Of a DNA stretch of 35,736 bases, positions 1 through 8,060 are shown piece by piece. Both the position numbers and the translations under genes were made by a program. The stretch covers positions 1 to 35,736 of the forward strand of contig PWPP01000118.1 of assembly GCA_003558625.1 (NCBI GenBank), given 5' to 3'. Source of the stretch: Syntrophomonas sp. (lineage in GTDB: Bacteria; Bacillota; Syntrophomonadia; Syntrophomonadales; Syntrophomonadaceae). The notes beneath the pieces were generated by a model, which did not search any database, was not told where the DNA came from, and saw only the letters and a list, made by a program, of their open reading frames with translations. Every line of letters starts with the position of its first letter. Position 1 is the stretch's first letter.

Positions 1-651
1 AGCGGCGGAGTTGATTCGGCAGTGGCTGCAGTGATTGCCCGCAGGACATTCTCTAGAAGCATGATGACGCTTTTAATGCCTTGTGAAAGCCATATTGACG
101 ATTTAATCCATGCACAAATGCTGGTAGAAAAGTTTGATATTCCTTACCGGATCGTACCTTTGGATAATGCTTATCAACATCTTTTGATCCATTATGAGAG
201 CTATTTAAAGCTGGAAGGAACCGAGGGAGAAATGTTGCGGGCCAATATCAAACCTCGTTTAAGAATGTTAACCTTATATTATTCGGGGCAGGGCCGAAAC
301 TACCTGGTGCTGGGAACCAGCAATAAAAGCGAACGCATGCTGGGATATTCCACAAAATACGGTGATTCCGGGGTGGACCTGCAACTGCTGGGGGATTTTC
401 TGAAAAGAGAAATATATAAACTGGCACGGTATTTAGAAATTCCGGAAGCAATTATCAATAAGCCTCCCAGCGGGGGACTATGGATGGAACAAACTGATGA
501 AAAAGAGATGGGCTTCACGTATGATGCCTTAGATGACTATCTGGAAGGCAAAGGCGGAGTGCCTGAAGTAGTTGAACGGATTAACAGGTTAATAGAAATA
601 AACCAGCATAAGAATCGCATGCCACCCATCCCCATTGTGGAGAAATACTAG
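1..651 (+). CDS. nadE: NAD+ synthetase, 5'-truncated
   Basis: This is the C-terminal 216 residues of NAD+ synthase, which amidates nicotinic acid adenine dinucleotide to NAD+ with ATP in the cytoplasm. The reading frame is already open at base 1 and begins with the SGGVDS pyrophosphatase loop that binds ATP, so only a short N-terminal segment lies outside the window. The GTSNKSE motif (fragment residues 105-111) and the PPSGGLW segment near residue 155 are typical of NadE. The length after the loop fits the short form of about 245 residues that uses ammonia, but an N-terminal glutaminase domain upstream cannot be excluded because it would lie outside the window. The gene ends 18 bases before yebC on the same strand. 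Confidence 0.95.
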   Translation, partial: SGGVDSAVAAVIARRTFSRSMMTLLMPCESHIDDLIHAQMLVEKFDIPYRIVPLDNAYQHLLIHYESYLKLEGTEGEMLRANIKPRLRMLTLYYSGQGRNYLVLGTSNKSERMLGYSTKYGDSGVDLQLLGDFLKREIYKLARYLEIPEAIINKPPSGGLWMEQTDEKEMGFTYDALDDYLEGKGGVPEVVERINRLIEINQHKNRMPPIPIVEKY

Positions 652-669
652 GAGGGAGTTGTATTATTC

Positions 670-1428
670 ATGGCGGGACATTCTAAATGGGCAAATATCA
701 AGCATAAGAAAGCCCGTTCGGATGAAAGAAGGGGTAAGGAGTTTACTAAAATTGCCAAGGAAATTATGATATCTGCCCGCAGTGGTGGTGACATTGAAAC
801 CAACCCAAAATTAAAACTAATGGTACAAAAAGCCAAGGCCGTGAATATGCCCTCGGAGAATATTAACCGGGCCATTAAAAAAGGAACCGGGGAGCTGGAA
901 AGCGAAATCCTGGAAGAATTGTCCTATGAGGGCTATGCACCCGGAGGTATAGCAGTATTGTTGGAACTTACCACGGATAATAGAAACAGGACGGCGTCAG
1001 ACATAAGACATATATTTGCCAAAAATAACGGCAATTTAGGAGAGAGTGGCTGTGTGGCCTGGATGTTTAAAAGGGTCGGCCTGATTACTCTCCGGGCCAA
1101 GAGCATAGAAAACATCGATGATTTTATGCTTCAAGCCATTGACTTAGGTGCGGAAGATGTAAGAGAAGACGAAGACCTGATAGAAGTAATTGCACCGCCC
1201 GACCGTTTTTTAGACATCAAGGAACGATTGGAACAGGAAAACTTTGCATTGGAAATTGCTGATATCGTAATGCTGCCGGAAAACACGGTAGCAGTTGAGG
1301 ATGAAACTACGGTAGAGATGATCATTCATTTGATAGAAACGTTAGAAGACCATGATGATGTACAAAATGTTTATGCCAATTTTTCGGTTTCAGCTTCCCT
1401 GCTTGAGAAATTAGCCAAAACCACCTGA
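670..1428 (+). CDS. yebC: YebC/PmpR (TACO1) family protein
   Basis: This 252-residue protein belongs to the YebC/TACO1 family. The N-terminus MAGHSKWANIKHKK and the following basic helix with KGKEFTKI-like residues are diagnostic, and the length is the family norm. Members have been described as DNA-binding regulators (PmpR) and more recently as ribosome-associated factors that help translate difficult sequences such as proline runs; the sequence alone does not decide between these roles. The ATG is preceded by AGGAGGG at about 650-656. YebC next to the ruv genes is a very common bacterial arrangement, but a 344-base gap follows here. Confidence 0.95.
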   Translation: MAGHSKWANIKHKKARSDERRGKEFTKIAKEIMISARSGGDIETNPKLKLMVQKAKAVNMPSENINRAIKKGTGELESEILEELSYEGYAPGGIAVLLELTTDNRNRTASDIRHIFAKNNGNLGESGCVAWMFKRVGLITLRAKSIENIDDFMLQAIDLGAEDVREDEDLIEVIAPPDRFLDIKERLEQENFALEIADIVMLPENTVAVEDETTVEMIIHLIETLEDHDDVQNVYANFSVSASLLEKLAKTT

Positions 1429-1772
1429 TGCCAAATGCATAACCTGCCCGCGTCAAATATCATCGCTGTATAGGGCAGGAGTATGTTTATCCGGCATTTA
1501 TCCTATCTAAACCAGATTTGATCATAATTAGAGAGATGCCCCTACTTGATCCTGCCTGCAACCGGATCTCTAAATGGCCAGCCGGCACATTTTCTGACCT
1601 GCACCGGGAACGGTTTTTTAAAACATGCTTTCAGGACTGGGTGCCGGTTTTTGAGCAGAACTCTCACCGGTACCCGTTCCGATTTTGGTGTACCTGTTTT
1701 TGCTGCTGGCACTGCCGGATTATTTGCAGTAATATAATAAGCAAAGTTACATGAGGGTTAGGATTCAGGAAA
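1429..1772. other. Intergenic region between yebC and ruvC
   Basis: This 344-base stretch holds no gene I can support. It contains a 7-bp inverted repeat (CCTGCCC at 1443-1449 with GGGCAGG at 1473-1479) without a U-tract. Several GC-rich partial repeats of the GTGCCGG and CCGGCAC kind lie at 1580-1720. Two overlapping frames stay open for 63-78 codons from 1518 and 1546, but their products are rich in Cys, Phe and Arg, resemble nothing I know and lack ribosome binding sites. A consensus -10 box, TATAAT at 1733-1738, could start the ruv transcript, although no good -35 box sits 16-18 bases upstream. Confidence 0.4.
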
Positions 1773-2276
1773 ATGATTGTTTTAGGAATAGATCCGGGAA
1801 CAGCATCCACCGGATATGGGTTGATACAGGGCATCAGCGGCAAAAAGTCCATTTTAGATTATGGAGTTATAAAAACTCCCTCCCACGAAAAAATGCCGAA
1901 ACGCCTTTTATGTATTTATAATGAGATCACCCGTCTTGTTAACCATTATAAACCGGATGTTATAGCGGTGGAGGAGATTTTTCATCAAAAAAACTCCAAA
2001 ACAGCAATAACCGTGGCACAGGGTAGAGGAGTTGTCTTATTTTCTGCTGCCAAGGCCGGGTTGACGGTTGCCGAATATACCCCTTTACAAGTTAAACAGG
2101 CGGTAGTGGGACAGGGCAATGCAGATAAAATGCAAGTCCAGTATATGGTGAAAAAGATATTGCTTATGAAAGAAATCCCCCGTCCGGATGATGCTGCTGA
2201 TGCATTGGCCGTTGCCATATGCCATTTGCATTCATATCGTATGCTAAATCTCAATAAAGGTGGCAGTCAAAGATGA
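1773..2276 (+). CDS. ruvC: Crossover junction endodeoxyribonuclease RuvC
   Basis: RuvC is the dimeric, Mg2+-dependent resolvase that nicks Holliday junctions during recombinational repair. The 167-residue length is normal. The four catalytic carboxylates of the RNase H-like fold are visible: D7 in GIDPG, E67 in the AVEE segment, and D140 and D143 in PDDAADALAVAICH. The stop codon overlaps the ruvA start by four bases (ATGA), implying translational coupling. It is the first gene of a long plus-strand block that runs to secF. Confidence 0.97.
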   Translation: MIVLGIDPGTASTGYGLIQGISGKKSILDYGVIKTPSHEKMPKRLLCIYNEITRLVNHYKPDVIAVEEIFHQKNSKTAITVAQGRGVVLFSAAKAGLTVAEYTPLQVKQAVVGQGNADKMQVQYMVKKILLMKEIPRPDDAADALAVAICHLHSYRMLNLNKGGSQR

Positions 2277-2869
2277 TCACACATCTTAGGGGAACCCTCT
2301 GGGACATCAATCACGATACCGTCATTATTGATGTAAACGGAGTGGGTTATGAAGTATATGTGCACCATAGGGTGAGTAAAAATTATCCTCAAAAGGGTAT
2401 GGATATCCATTTATACACCTACCAGCAGGTATTGGAAAATGACATAAGGCTTTTTGGTTTTAACAACCGTAATGAGGTTTTTTTATTTAAAAAACTGCTC
2501 AATGTAACGGGGATGGGAACTAAAAATGCAATAAATATCTTATCGAGCCTGGATCCGGCAGATTTTTATCAGGCCATTTTATATGAAGATATAAAAACCA
2601 TTACCAACATCCCCGGGATTGGGAAAAAGACCGCTGATAGGCTGATTTTTGAGTTGAAATCCAAATTTGCGGATACTATACCTGAGCGCTCCCTATTATC
2701 GGAACAACGTTTGGATACCCATGCAATATTAGAAGCCTTAGAGGCTTTGGGTTATAACCGCAGGGAAGTATATCCCCTTATGCTGGAACTGGAGCAGAAG
2801 GGGCTTTTTTCTGATAGTCTGCAGGATAATATCCGTTGCATACTACAACACAAAGGTCAACGGAGATAA
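2273..2869 (+). CDS. ruvA: Holliday junction branch migration protein RuvA
   Basis: RuvA binds four-way junctions as a tetramer and loads the RuvB motor. This 198-residue protein shows the N-terminal OB fold (MITHLRGTLWDI, then VNGVGYEVYV), two helix-hairpin-helix motifs (near residues 77-90 and the IPGIGKKTADRLIFELK segment near 115-130) and the C-terminal domain III that contacts RuvB (LEALEALGYNRREV). It overlaps ruvC by four bases and is followed by ruvB after 12 bases. Confidence 0.97.
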   Translation: MITHLRGTLWDINHDTVIIDVNGVGYEVYVHHRVSKNYPQKGMDIHLYTYQQVLENDIRLFGFNNRNEVFLFKKLLNVTGMGTKNAINILSSLDPADFYQAILYEDIKTITNIPGIGKKTADRLIFELKSKFADTIPERSLLSEQRLDTHAILEALEALGYNRREVYPLMLELEQKGLFSDSLQDNIRCILQHKGQRR

Positions 2870-2881
2870 AATGAGTTAGGG

Positions 2882-3937
2882 GTGAAAGACCTGGAGGACG
2901 AACGTTTGCTTACATCACATCTTCTTGGTGAAGATCGCTATGGTGATAACTCCTTAAGACCGATTTGCCTCAGTGAGTATATTGGGCAGGAAAAGGTTAA
3001 AGAAAATATAGCCATATTTGTTTCAGCTGCCCTGGAACGAAGGGAAAGCCTGGATCATGTTCTTTTAAGCGGCCCCCCGGGGTTGGGAAAAACTACTCTG
3101 GCCGCAATTATTGCCCATGAAATGAAAACCAGCATCAAAAAGACTTCAGGGCCGGCTATTGAAAGACCGGGGGACCTGGCGGCTATTTTGACCAACCTGG
3201 AACCGGGTGAAGTTTTATTTATTGACGAAATCCATCGCTTAAACCGCAGCGTAGAAGAAATCATGTACCCGGCGATGGAAGACTATGTATTGGATATTAT
3301 TATCGGGAAAGGCCCGGCGGCCAGGACCTTAAGGATTGACCTGGAAGCATTTACCTTAATCGGTGCGACAACCAGACCGGGACTTCTGACATCTCCCCTT
3401 AGAGATCGCTTTGGTATCACCTGCCGTCTTGATTATTATACTGAAAATGAACTGGCGTCCATCATTGCCAGGACCGCGAAGATTTTGGGTATAAACATAA
3501 CTATTGCAGGAGCAGAGGAGATAGCCCGGCGCTCCCGGGGTACGCCCAGGATTGCCAACCGGCTCCTAAAAAGAGTACGGGATTATGCCCTGGTTAAGGA
3601 AACCGGCATTATAGAAGAGGATGTAGCCGCCCGGGCGCTTAAACTTTTTGAAATTGACACTTATGGTTTAGATAATGTAGACCGCATGATTCTTGAGGCG
3701 ATTATCGTGAAGTTTAACGGAGGTCCAGTAGGTTTAGAGACTCTTGCGGCCTGTGTTTCGGAGGAGCCGGATACATTAACCGATGTGTATGAACCCTATT
3801 TATTAAAAATGGGATTTATACATAAGACACCCCGGGGTAGGGTGGCTACTGAAATTGCCTACCGTCTCATGAATCTAAATCAACCCCGGACTATGGAGGT
3901 GAATACACTTTTTAAAGACGTAAGTGACCATTCCTAA
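2882..3937 (+). CDS. ruvB: Holliday junction DNA helicase RuvB
   Basis: RuvB is the hexameric AAA+ ATPase that drives branch migration with RuvA. The Walker A motif GPPGLGKT is at residues 64-71, the Walker B motif IDEIH at 114-118, the GATTRPG sensor segment follows, and a C-terminal winged helix carries the TPRGR motif. I chose the GTG at 2882; an ATG at 2871 is immediately followed by a stop and cannot be the start. At 351 residues it has a slightly long N-terminus compared with typical family members. Confidence 0.96.
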   Translation: MKDLEDERLLTSHLLGEDRYGDNSLRPICLSEYIGQEKVKENIAIFVSAALERRESLDHVLLSGPPGLGKTTLAAIIAHEMKTSIKKTSGPAIERPGDLAAILTNLEPGEVLFIDEIHRLNRSVEEIMYPAMEDYVLDIIIGKGPAARTLRIDLEAFTLIGATTRPGLLTSPLRDRFGITCRLDYYTENELASIIARTAKILGINITIAGAEEIARRSRGTPRIANRLLKRVRDYALVKETGIIEEDVAARALKLFEIDTYGLDNVDRMILEAIIVKFNGGPVGLETLAACVSEEPDTLTDVYEPYLLKMGFIHKTPRGRVATEIAYRLMNLNQPRTMEVNTLFKDVSDHS

Positions 3938-3964
3938 AAAGAAGAGATACAAGGTGATAAGAAC

Positions 3965-4531
3965 ATGATAAGAAAAAAAATACTATTGCATATTTGTTGT
4001 GGCCCTTGCGCTACTTTTCCTGTAATCTCCTTAAGGGAGCAGGGTTTTGAGGTTAAAGGCTATTTTTTCAATCCCAATATTCATCCTTTCCTGGAATATG
4101 AAAAAAGAAAACAGGGGCTTGCAGAATATGCCGGCCAGACCGGGCTAGAAGTAATATATGCCCCGGAGTATTATCCAATAGACTATTTACGCCAGGTGAG
4201 TTACCGGGAGAACCAGCGCTGTTTAGTATGTTATCATATGAGATTAGAACAAACGGCCAGGATTGCCCGTCGGGGTAAATTTGACTATTTTACCAGTACC
4301 CTGCTGGTAAGCGTGCATCAAAACCACCGTCTTATTACGGAACTGGGTTCAGAGATCGGAAAGCAGTGGGGAGTAGATTTCTGGCATCAGGATTTTCGGG
4401 ATGGTTTTAAAGATACCATAAGAATATCAAAAGAGATGGGACTTTACCGACAGCAGTATTGTGGCTGTTTATATAGTGAGTGGGAACGGTACGGGCATTT
4501 GTCCACCAAGAAGAATAAGGATTTAAGGTAG
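3965..4531 (+). CDS. queH: Epoxyqueuosine reductase QueH
   Basis: QueH (formerly DUF208) reduces epoxyqueuosine to queuosine in tRNA, the last step of the pathway, and replaces the cobalamin enzyme QueG in many anaerobes. The 188-residue protein shows the family's cysteine clusters: HICCGPC at residues 9-15, RCLVCYHMRL in the middle and QQYCGCLYSEWERY near the C-terminus. These supply ligands for a 4Fe-4S cluster and an adjacent metal site in characterised QueH. Its place just upstream of queA and tgt supports the assignment. An ATG with a GGTGAT-type binding site 5-10 bases upstream was used. Confidence 0.93.
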   Translation: MIRKKILLHICCGPCATFPVISLREQGFEVKGYFFNPNIHPFLEYEKRKQGLAEYAGQTGLEVIYAPEYYPIDYLRQVSYRENQRCLVCYHMRLEQTARIARRGKFDYFTSTLLVSVHQNHRLITELGSEIGKQWGVDFWHQDFRDGFKDTIRISKEMGLYRQQYCGCLYSEWERYGHLSTKKNKDLR

Positions 4532-4535
4532 TCTT

Positions 4536-4763
4536 ATGAGTTCAACTGATAACATAGGGCGTATATTGATAGCCGCAGGCCTATTTTTAATTTTTTCCGG
4601 GGTTGTTTTAATCCTATTATCACGCTTTGGCGTTTCCGGGTTTAAAATGCCGGGAGATATTGTCATTCATAGGGAGCGGTATACCGTTTACTTTCCTGTA
4701 GTGACCTTTCTTCTTATCAGCTTGGTGGCCACAATTATATTGAATCTGGTTTTCAGGAGATAA
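4536..4763 (+). CDS. DUF2905 family small membrane protein
   Basis: This 75-residue protein has two predicted transmembrane segments (about residues 8-29 and 51-72). They are separated by a short loop with the conserved GFKMPGDIVIHRE stretch that marks the DUF2905 family. Its function is unknown. It lies between queH (4-base gap) and queA (6-base gap), a position in which this family is often found in Firmicutes, so it is co-transcribed with queuosine genes; whether it takes part in that pathway is not shown. Confidence 0.85.
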   Translation: MSSTDNIGRILIAAGLFLIFSGVVLILLSRFGVSGFKMPGDIVIHRERYTVYFPVVTFLLISLVATIILNLVFRR

Positions 4764-4769
4764 CATATT

Positions 4770-5825
4770 ATGGAAACGGAAAGAAAACAAGGGCTATATG
4801 ATGTAAAAAATTATCATTTCGAGGTACCACAACGCTTAATTGCCCAGTATCCGGCTGTACCCCGGGATGCCTCCCGGCTTCTATTTCTGGATCGGGCAAC
4901 GGGAGCTGTCGAAAACAGGGTTTTTCAAGAGATCATTAACTATCTGAAGCCCGGTGACACGTTGGTATTGAATGAAAGCAGAGTAATACCGGCCCGGCTT
5001 CAGGTAATTAAGAGTACGGGTGCCCAGATAGAGATTTTATTACTGCAACCTCGGGGACCTTGTTGGGAAGCCCTGGTTAAACCGGCAAAACGTATAAAAG
5101 CGGGAACCAGATTATATTTTCCTGCTAATGAAATCATGGAGATCATGGTATTAGATGAATTGGAAATGCCGGGCGGGAGATTAATTGAATTTTTGGGGGG
5201 CGATGTCCAGGATTATATTCAAAAAGTGGGGGTTATGCCTCTTCCACCCTATATTAATAGAGCGGCAGAGGAACGGGACAAAGAATCTTATCAGACGGTC
5301 TTTGCCAAGCATGACGGATCCGTTGCTGCACCCACGGCAGGACTTCATTTTAGTCCTGATCTGCTGGACCGGATGGCACAAAAAGGCATACAGATTGTCA
5401 AGATCGTTCTCCATGTAGGATTAGGAACGTTTAGACCCGTGCAGGTCGCGGATATTCGTGACCATAAGATGCACCGGGAGTCATATTTCGTAAACCGGGA
5501 AACGGCAGCTATTCTAAATAGAAGCAAAAGCGAAGGGAGAAAAATCATTGCTGTTGGTACTACGGTGGCGAGAACTTTAGAAACCGTATATAATGAAAAC
5601 CATGGTTTTTCACCGGGAGCTGGAAGTACTGATAAATTTATTATCCCGGGATATACATTTAAGGCGATTAATGGAATATTAACCAATTTTCACCTGCCCG
5701 GGTCTACCCTGATCATGTTGGTAAGCGCATTTGCCGGCAGAGAGAAGATATTAAAGGCGTATCAACATGCTGTACATCATGAGTATCGGTTTTATAGTTA
5801 CGGGGATGCTATGCTAATCATTTAA
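4770..5825 (+). CDS. queA: S-adenosylmethionine:tRNA ribosyltransferase-isomerase QueA
   Basis: QueA transfers and isomerises the ribosyl group of S-adenosylmethionine onto preQ1 in tRNA to make epoxyqueuosine. The 351-residue protein has the family's N-terminal YHFEVPQRLIAQYP segment, the VLNESRVIPARL motif, the AAPTAGLHF motif near residue 190 and the C-terminal TNFHLPGSTLIMLVSAFAG block. An AGGAG binding site lies 11 bases before the ATG. It follows queH and precedes tgt, so the last three steps from preQ1 to queuosine are encoded together. Confidence 0.97.
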   Translation: METERKQGLYDVKNYHFEVPQRLIAQYPAVPRDASRLLFLDRATGAVENRVFQEIINYLKPGDTLVLNESRVIPARLQVIKSTGAQIEILLLQPRGPCWEALVKPAKRIKAGTRLYFPANEIMEIMVLDELEMPGGRLIEFLGGDVQDYIQKVGVMPLPPYINRAAEERDKESYQTVFAKHDGSVAAPTAGLHFSPDLLDRMAQKGIQIVKIVLHVGLGTFRPVQVADIRDHKMHRESYFVNRETAAILNRSKSEGRKIIAVGTTVARTLETVYNENHGFSPGAGSTDKFIIPGYTFKAINGILTNFHLPGSTLIMLVSAFAGREKILKAYQHAVHHEYRFYSYGDAMLII

Positions 5826-5905
5826 CCATGCAGCCGGGAAGTCATACGTATATAGCACAGGCAATTTTTTGCAGTTATTTCATGGAAAAGGTTAGGTGGG
5901 AACTA

Positions 5906-7012
5906 TTGTTCAGTTACCGGAAAATAAAAAAGGATGAAGGTTCAGAGGCTCGAATAGGGGAGATAACATGTTCGCATGGTATTTTTGAAACTCCGCTGTT
6001 TATGCCGGTAGGAACCCAGGCTACAGTAAAAACTCTGACTCCCGAAGAGCTTTATGATATCAAGGTAGGCTTGATTCTTTCTAACACCTATCATCTTTAC
6101 ATGAGACCCGGGGCTGAATTAATAGCCAAAGCCGGGGGTCTGCACCGATTTATGGGATGGGACCGGGGAATTATTACGGATAGCGGTGGCTATCAGGTAT
6201 TTAGCTTGAGCAAGCTGCGGAAAATAAATGATGAAGGAGTTTACTTTAATTCCCATATAGATGGCTCCGGACACTTTCTGACACCTGAAAAAATCATAGA
6301 GATCCAGGAAATGCTCGGTGGAGATATTATCATGTGCTTTGATGAATGTGCCCCTTATCCCTGCCCTTATGCACAGGCTGCCATTGCAGTCCAGCGAACC
6401 ACTCGCTGGGCTGAACGCTGTAAACAAAAGCATACCAGGGAGGATCAGGTTCTCTTTGGGATTATTCAGGGTAGTGTATACCCGGAGCTTCGGATGAAAA
6501 GCGCCCGGGAAATTACCGCACTGGATTTTCCCGGATACGCCATTGGAGGTCTAAGTGTCGGGGAGCCTAAAAAAGATATGTATGGTAGTATTGAAGCCAT
6601 AAGCCATCTGTTACCGGAAGAAAAACCCAGATATCTTATGGGGGTTGGGGCTCCGGAGGATTTAGTGGAGGCAGTTAAACGCGGGGTAGATATGTTTGAT
6701 TGTGTCCTGCCCACTCGGTTGGCCCGGCATGGTACTGCTTATACCCGCAGGGGTAAAATCGTGGTGAGGAATGCAGTTTATGCTGAAGATTTTATGCCGG
6801 TGGATCCAGATTGCAGTTGCTATGTCTGCCAGAAATACAGCCGGGCTTATATCAGGCATCTGATTAAGGCCCAGGAATTCCTGGCCTTAAGATTGCTCAG
6901 CTATCATAATGTGTATTTTATAACAGAACTGATGCAAGAAATGAAAGAAGCTATAGCCAAAGATCGTTTTTTAAATTTTTATCATAAATTTTATTCCCTT
7001 TATGAAATTTAA
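5906..7012 (+). CDS. tgt: tRNA-guanine transglycosylase Tgt
   Basis: Tgt exchanges guanine-34 of GUN-anticodon tRNAs for preQ1. The TIM-barrel signatures are present: FETPLFMPVGT near the N-terminus, DSGGYQVFSL with the general base at D92, GGLSVGEP, and the nucleophile D265 in DCVLPTRLARHG. A C-terminal zinc site (CSCYVC with a histidine in YIRHL) follows. The frame is open from an ATG at 5828, but that would add 26 residues foreign to the family. I prefer the TTG at 5906, with AGGTGGG at 5894-5900 just upstream, giving 368 residues. The ATG at 5882 is an alternative without a visible binding site. Confidence 0.95.
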   Translation: MFSYRKIKKDEGSEARIGEITCSHGIFETPLFMPVGTQATVKTLTPEELYDIKVGLILSNTYHLYMRPGAELIAKAGGLHRFMGWDRGIITDSGGYQVFSLSKLRKINDEGVYFNSHIDGSGHFLTPEKIIEIQEMLGGDIIMCFDECAPYPCPYAQAAIAVQRTTRWAERCKQKHTREDQVLFGIIQGSVYPELRMKSAREITALDFPGYAIGGLSVGEPKKDMYGSIEAISHLLPEEKPRYLMGVGAPEDLVEAVKRGVDMFDCVLPTRLARHGTAYTRRGKIVVRNAVYAEDFMPVDPDCSCYVCQKYSRAYIRHLIKAQEFLALRLLSYHNVYFITELMQEMKEAIAKDRFLNFYHKFYSLYEI

Positions 7013-7079
7013 TTTAAAGGAATATGGTTTATGATGGCGAAAAGTTATAAAGTTATAGATAATACAAGGAGTTGATAAA

Positions 7080-7355
7080 GTGAATGGTCAAGAAGGTTGG
7101 ATCACAATAGCCCTATACTTTGCCTTTTTCATTTTGATTTTTTATCTTTTAATTATTATGCCCCGTAAAAAACAGGAGAAAAAGCACAAAGAAGTCCTGG
7201 AAAGCCTGAGGGTCAAAGACCGGGTAGTTACAATCGGGGGGATAAGAGGTGAGATTGCGAAGATTAAGGATGACGCGGTAGTTTTAAAAGTTAGCGAGAC
7301 CACAGAAATTGAGTTTATTAAAAATGCCATAGCTTATAAAGTAGGGGAGCAATAA
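7080..7355 (+). CDS. yajC: Preprotein translocase subunit YajC
   Basis: YajC is the small accessory membrane subunit that associates with SecD and SecF at the Sec translocon. The 91-residue protein has one transmembrane helix (about residues 9-29) followed by a basic PRKKQEKKHKE stretch and the conserved VGTIGGIRGEI-like segment (here VVTIGGIRGEIAKI). The start is GTG with AAGGAGTTGAT at 7067-7077 immediately before it. A family member at this site, downstream of tgt and upstream of secD, matches the classic gene order. Confidence 0.95.
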   Translation: MNGQEGWITIALYFAFFILIFYLLIIMPRKKQEKKHKEVLESLRVKDRVVTIGGIRGEIAKIKDDAVVLKVSETTEIEFIKNAIAYKVGEQ

Positions 7356-7360
7356 TTCAA

Positions 7361-8017
7361 ATGTTAACTCTGGAAGAGATCAGAAATGATTACCTGATCA
7401 ACACTTTAATTGATAAAGGAAATCAGCATCTTGGTACCATAGGTTATACAGACCATGGCAGTGTGCATGTGAATTTGGTGGCAGATTTAAGCCGGGATAT
7501 TTTATTGAGCCTGGGTATTCATGAGCGAGCGGCTGATTTAGCCGGGATTGCAGGTTATATGCATGATATAGGTAATGTCATTAACCGCAAGGGGCATAGC
7601 CAAAGCGGAGCTTTGATGACTATGGAAATTTTGCGCAGAATGGGAATGGATATTGAAGAAGTAGCAGTTATTGCATCTGCGATAGGCAACCATGATGAAG
7701 GCAGCGGTCATCCGGTAAACCATGTTTCCGCAGCCCTGATCCTAGCCGATAAATCCCATGTGCATAGGAATCGGGTAAGAAAAAAAGATGTTGCCACTTT
7801 CGATATTCATGACCGGGTAAATTATGCTGTAGAGCATTCTTCACTAAAATACAACAGTAAACATATAATAAGCATGGACTTAACCATTGATACGGAAATA
7901 TGCCCGGTCATGGAATATTTTGAGATTTTTCTGAGCCGCATGCTATTGTGTCGCCGGGCTGCAGATTTTCTGGAATGCGAATTTGAACTTATAATCAACA
8001 AAGTAAAACTATTATAA
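7361..8017 (+). CDS. HD-domain metal-dependent phosphohydrolase-like protein
   Basis: This 218-residue protein has an HD fold: a candidate first ligand H36 in the DHGSVHV segment, the HD doublet H68-D69 in GYMHDIGN, H79, and a further NHDEGSGHP motif near residue 113. HD-domain proteins hydrolyse phosphomonoesters or phosphodiesters such as nucleotides, but no substrate can be assigned. The gene sits 5 bases after yajC and 43 bases before secD. The spacing suggests a single transcript, so it is inserted in the export gene block. No signal peptide or membrane segment is seen. Confidence 0.8.
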   Translation: MLTLEEIRNDYLINTLIDKGNQHLGTIGYTDHGSVHVNLVADLSRDILLSLGIHERAADLAGIAGYMHDIGNVINRKGHSQSGALMTMEILRRMGMDIEEVAVIASAIGNHDEGSGHPVNHVSAALILADKSHVHRNRVRKKDVATFDIHDRVNYAVEHSSLKYNSKHIISMDLTIDTEICPVMEYFEIFLSRMLLCRRAADFLECEFELIINKVKLL

Positions 8018-8060
8018 AAATCAAGTAACTGGGATGAAACAGTTGGAAGGAGGACGATTG

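Noticed and set aside
1518..1754. Two overlapping open frames (1518 and 1546) between yebC and ruvC
   Set aside because: No ribosome binding site, atypical composition rich in Cys and Arg, and no recognisable similarity; kept only as an intergenic region.
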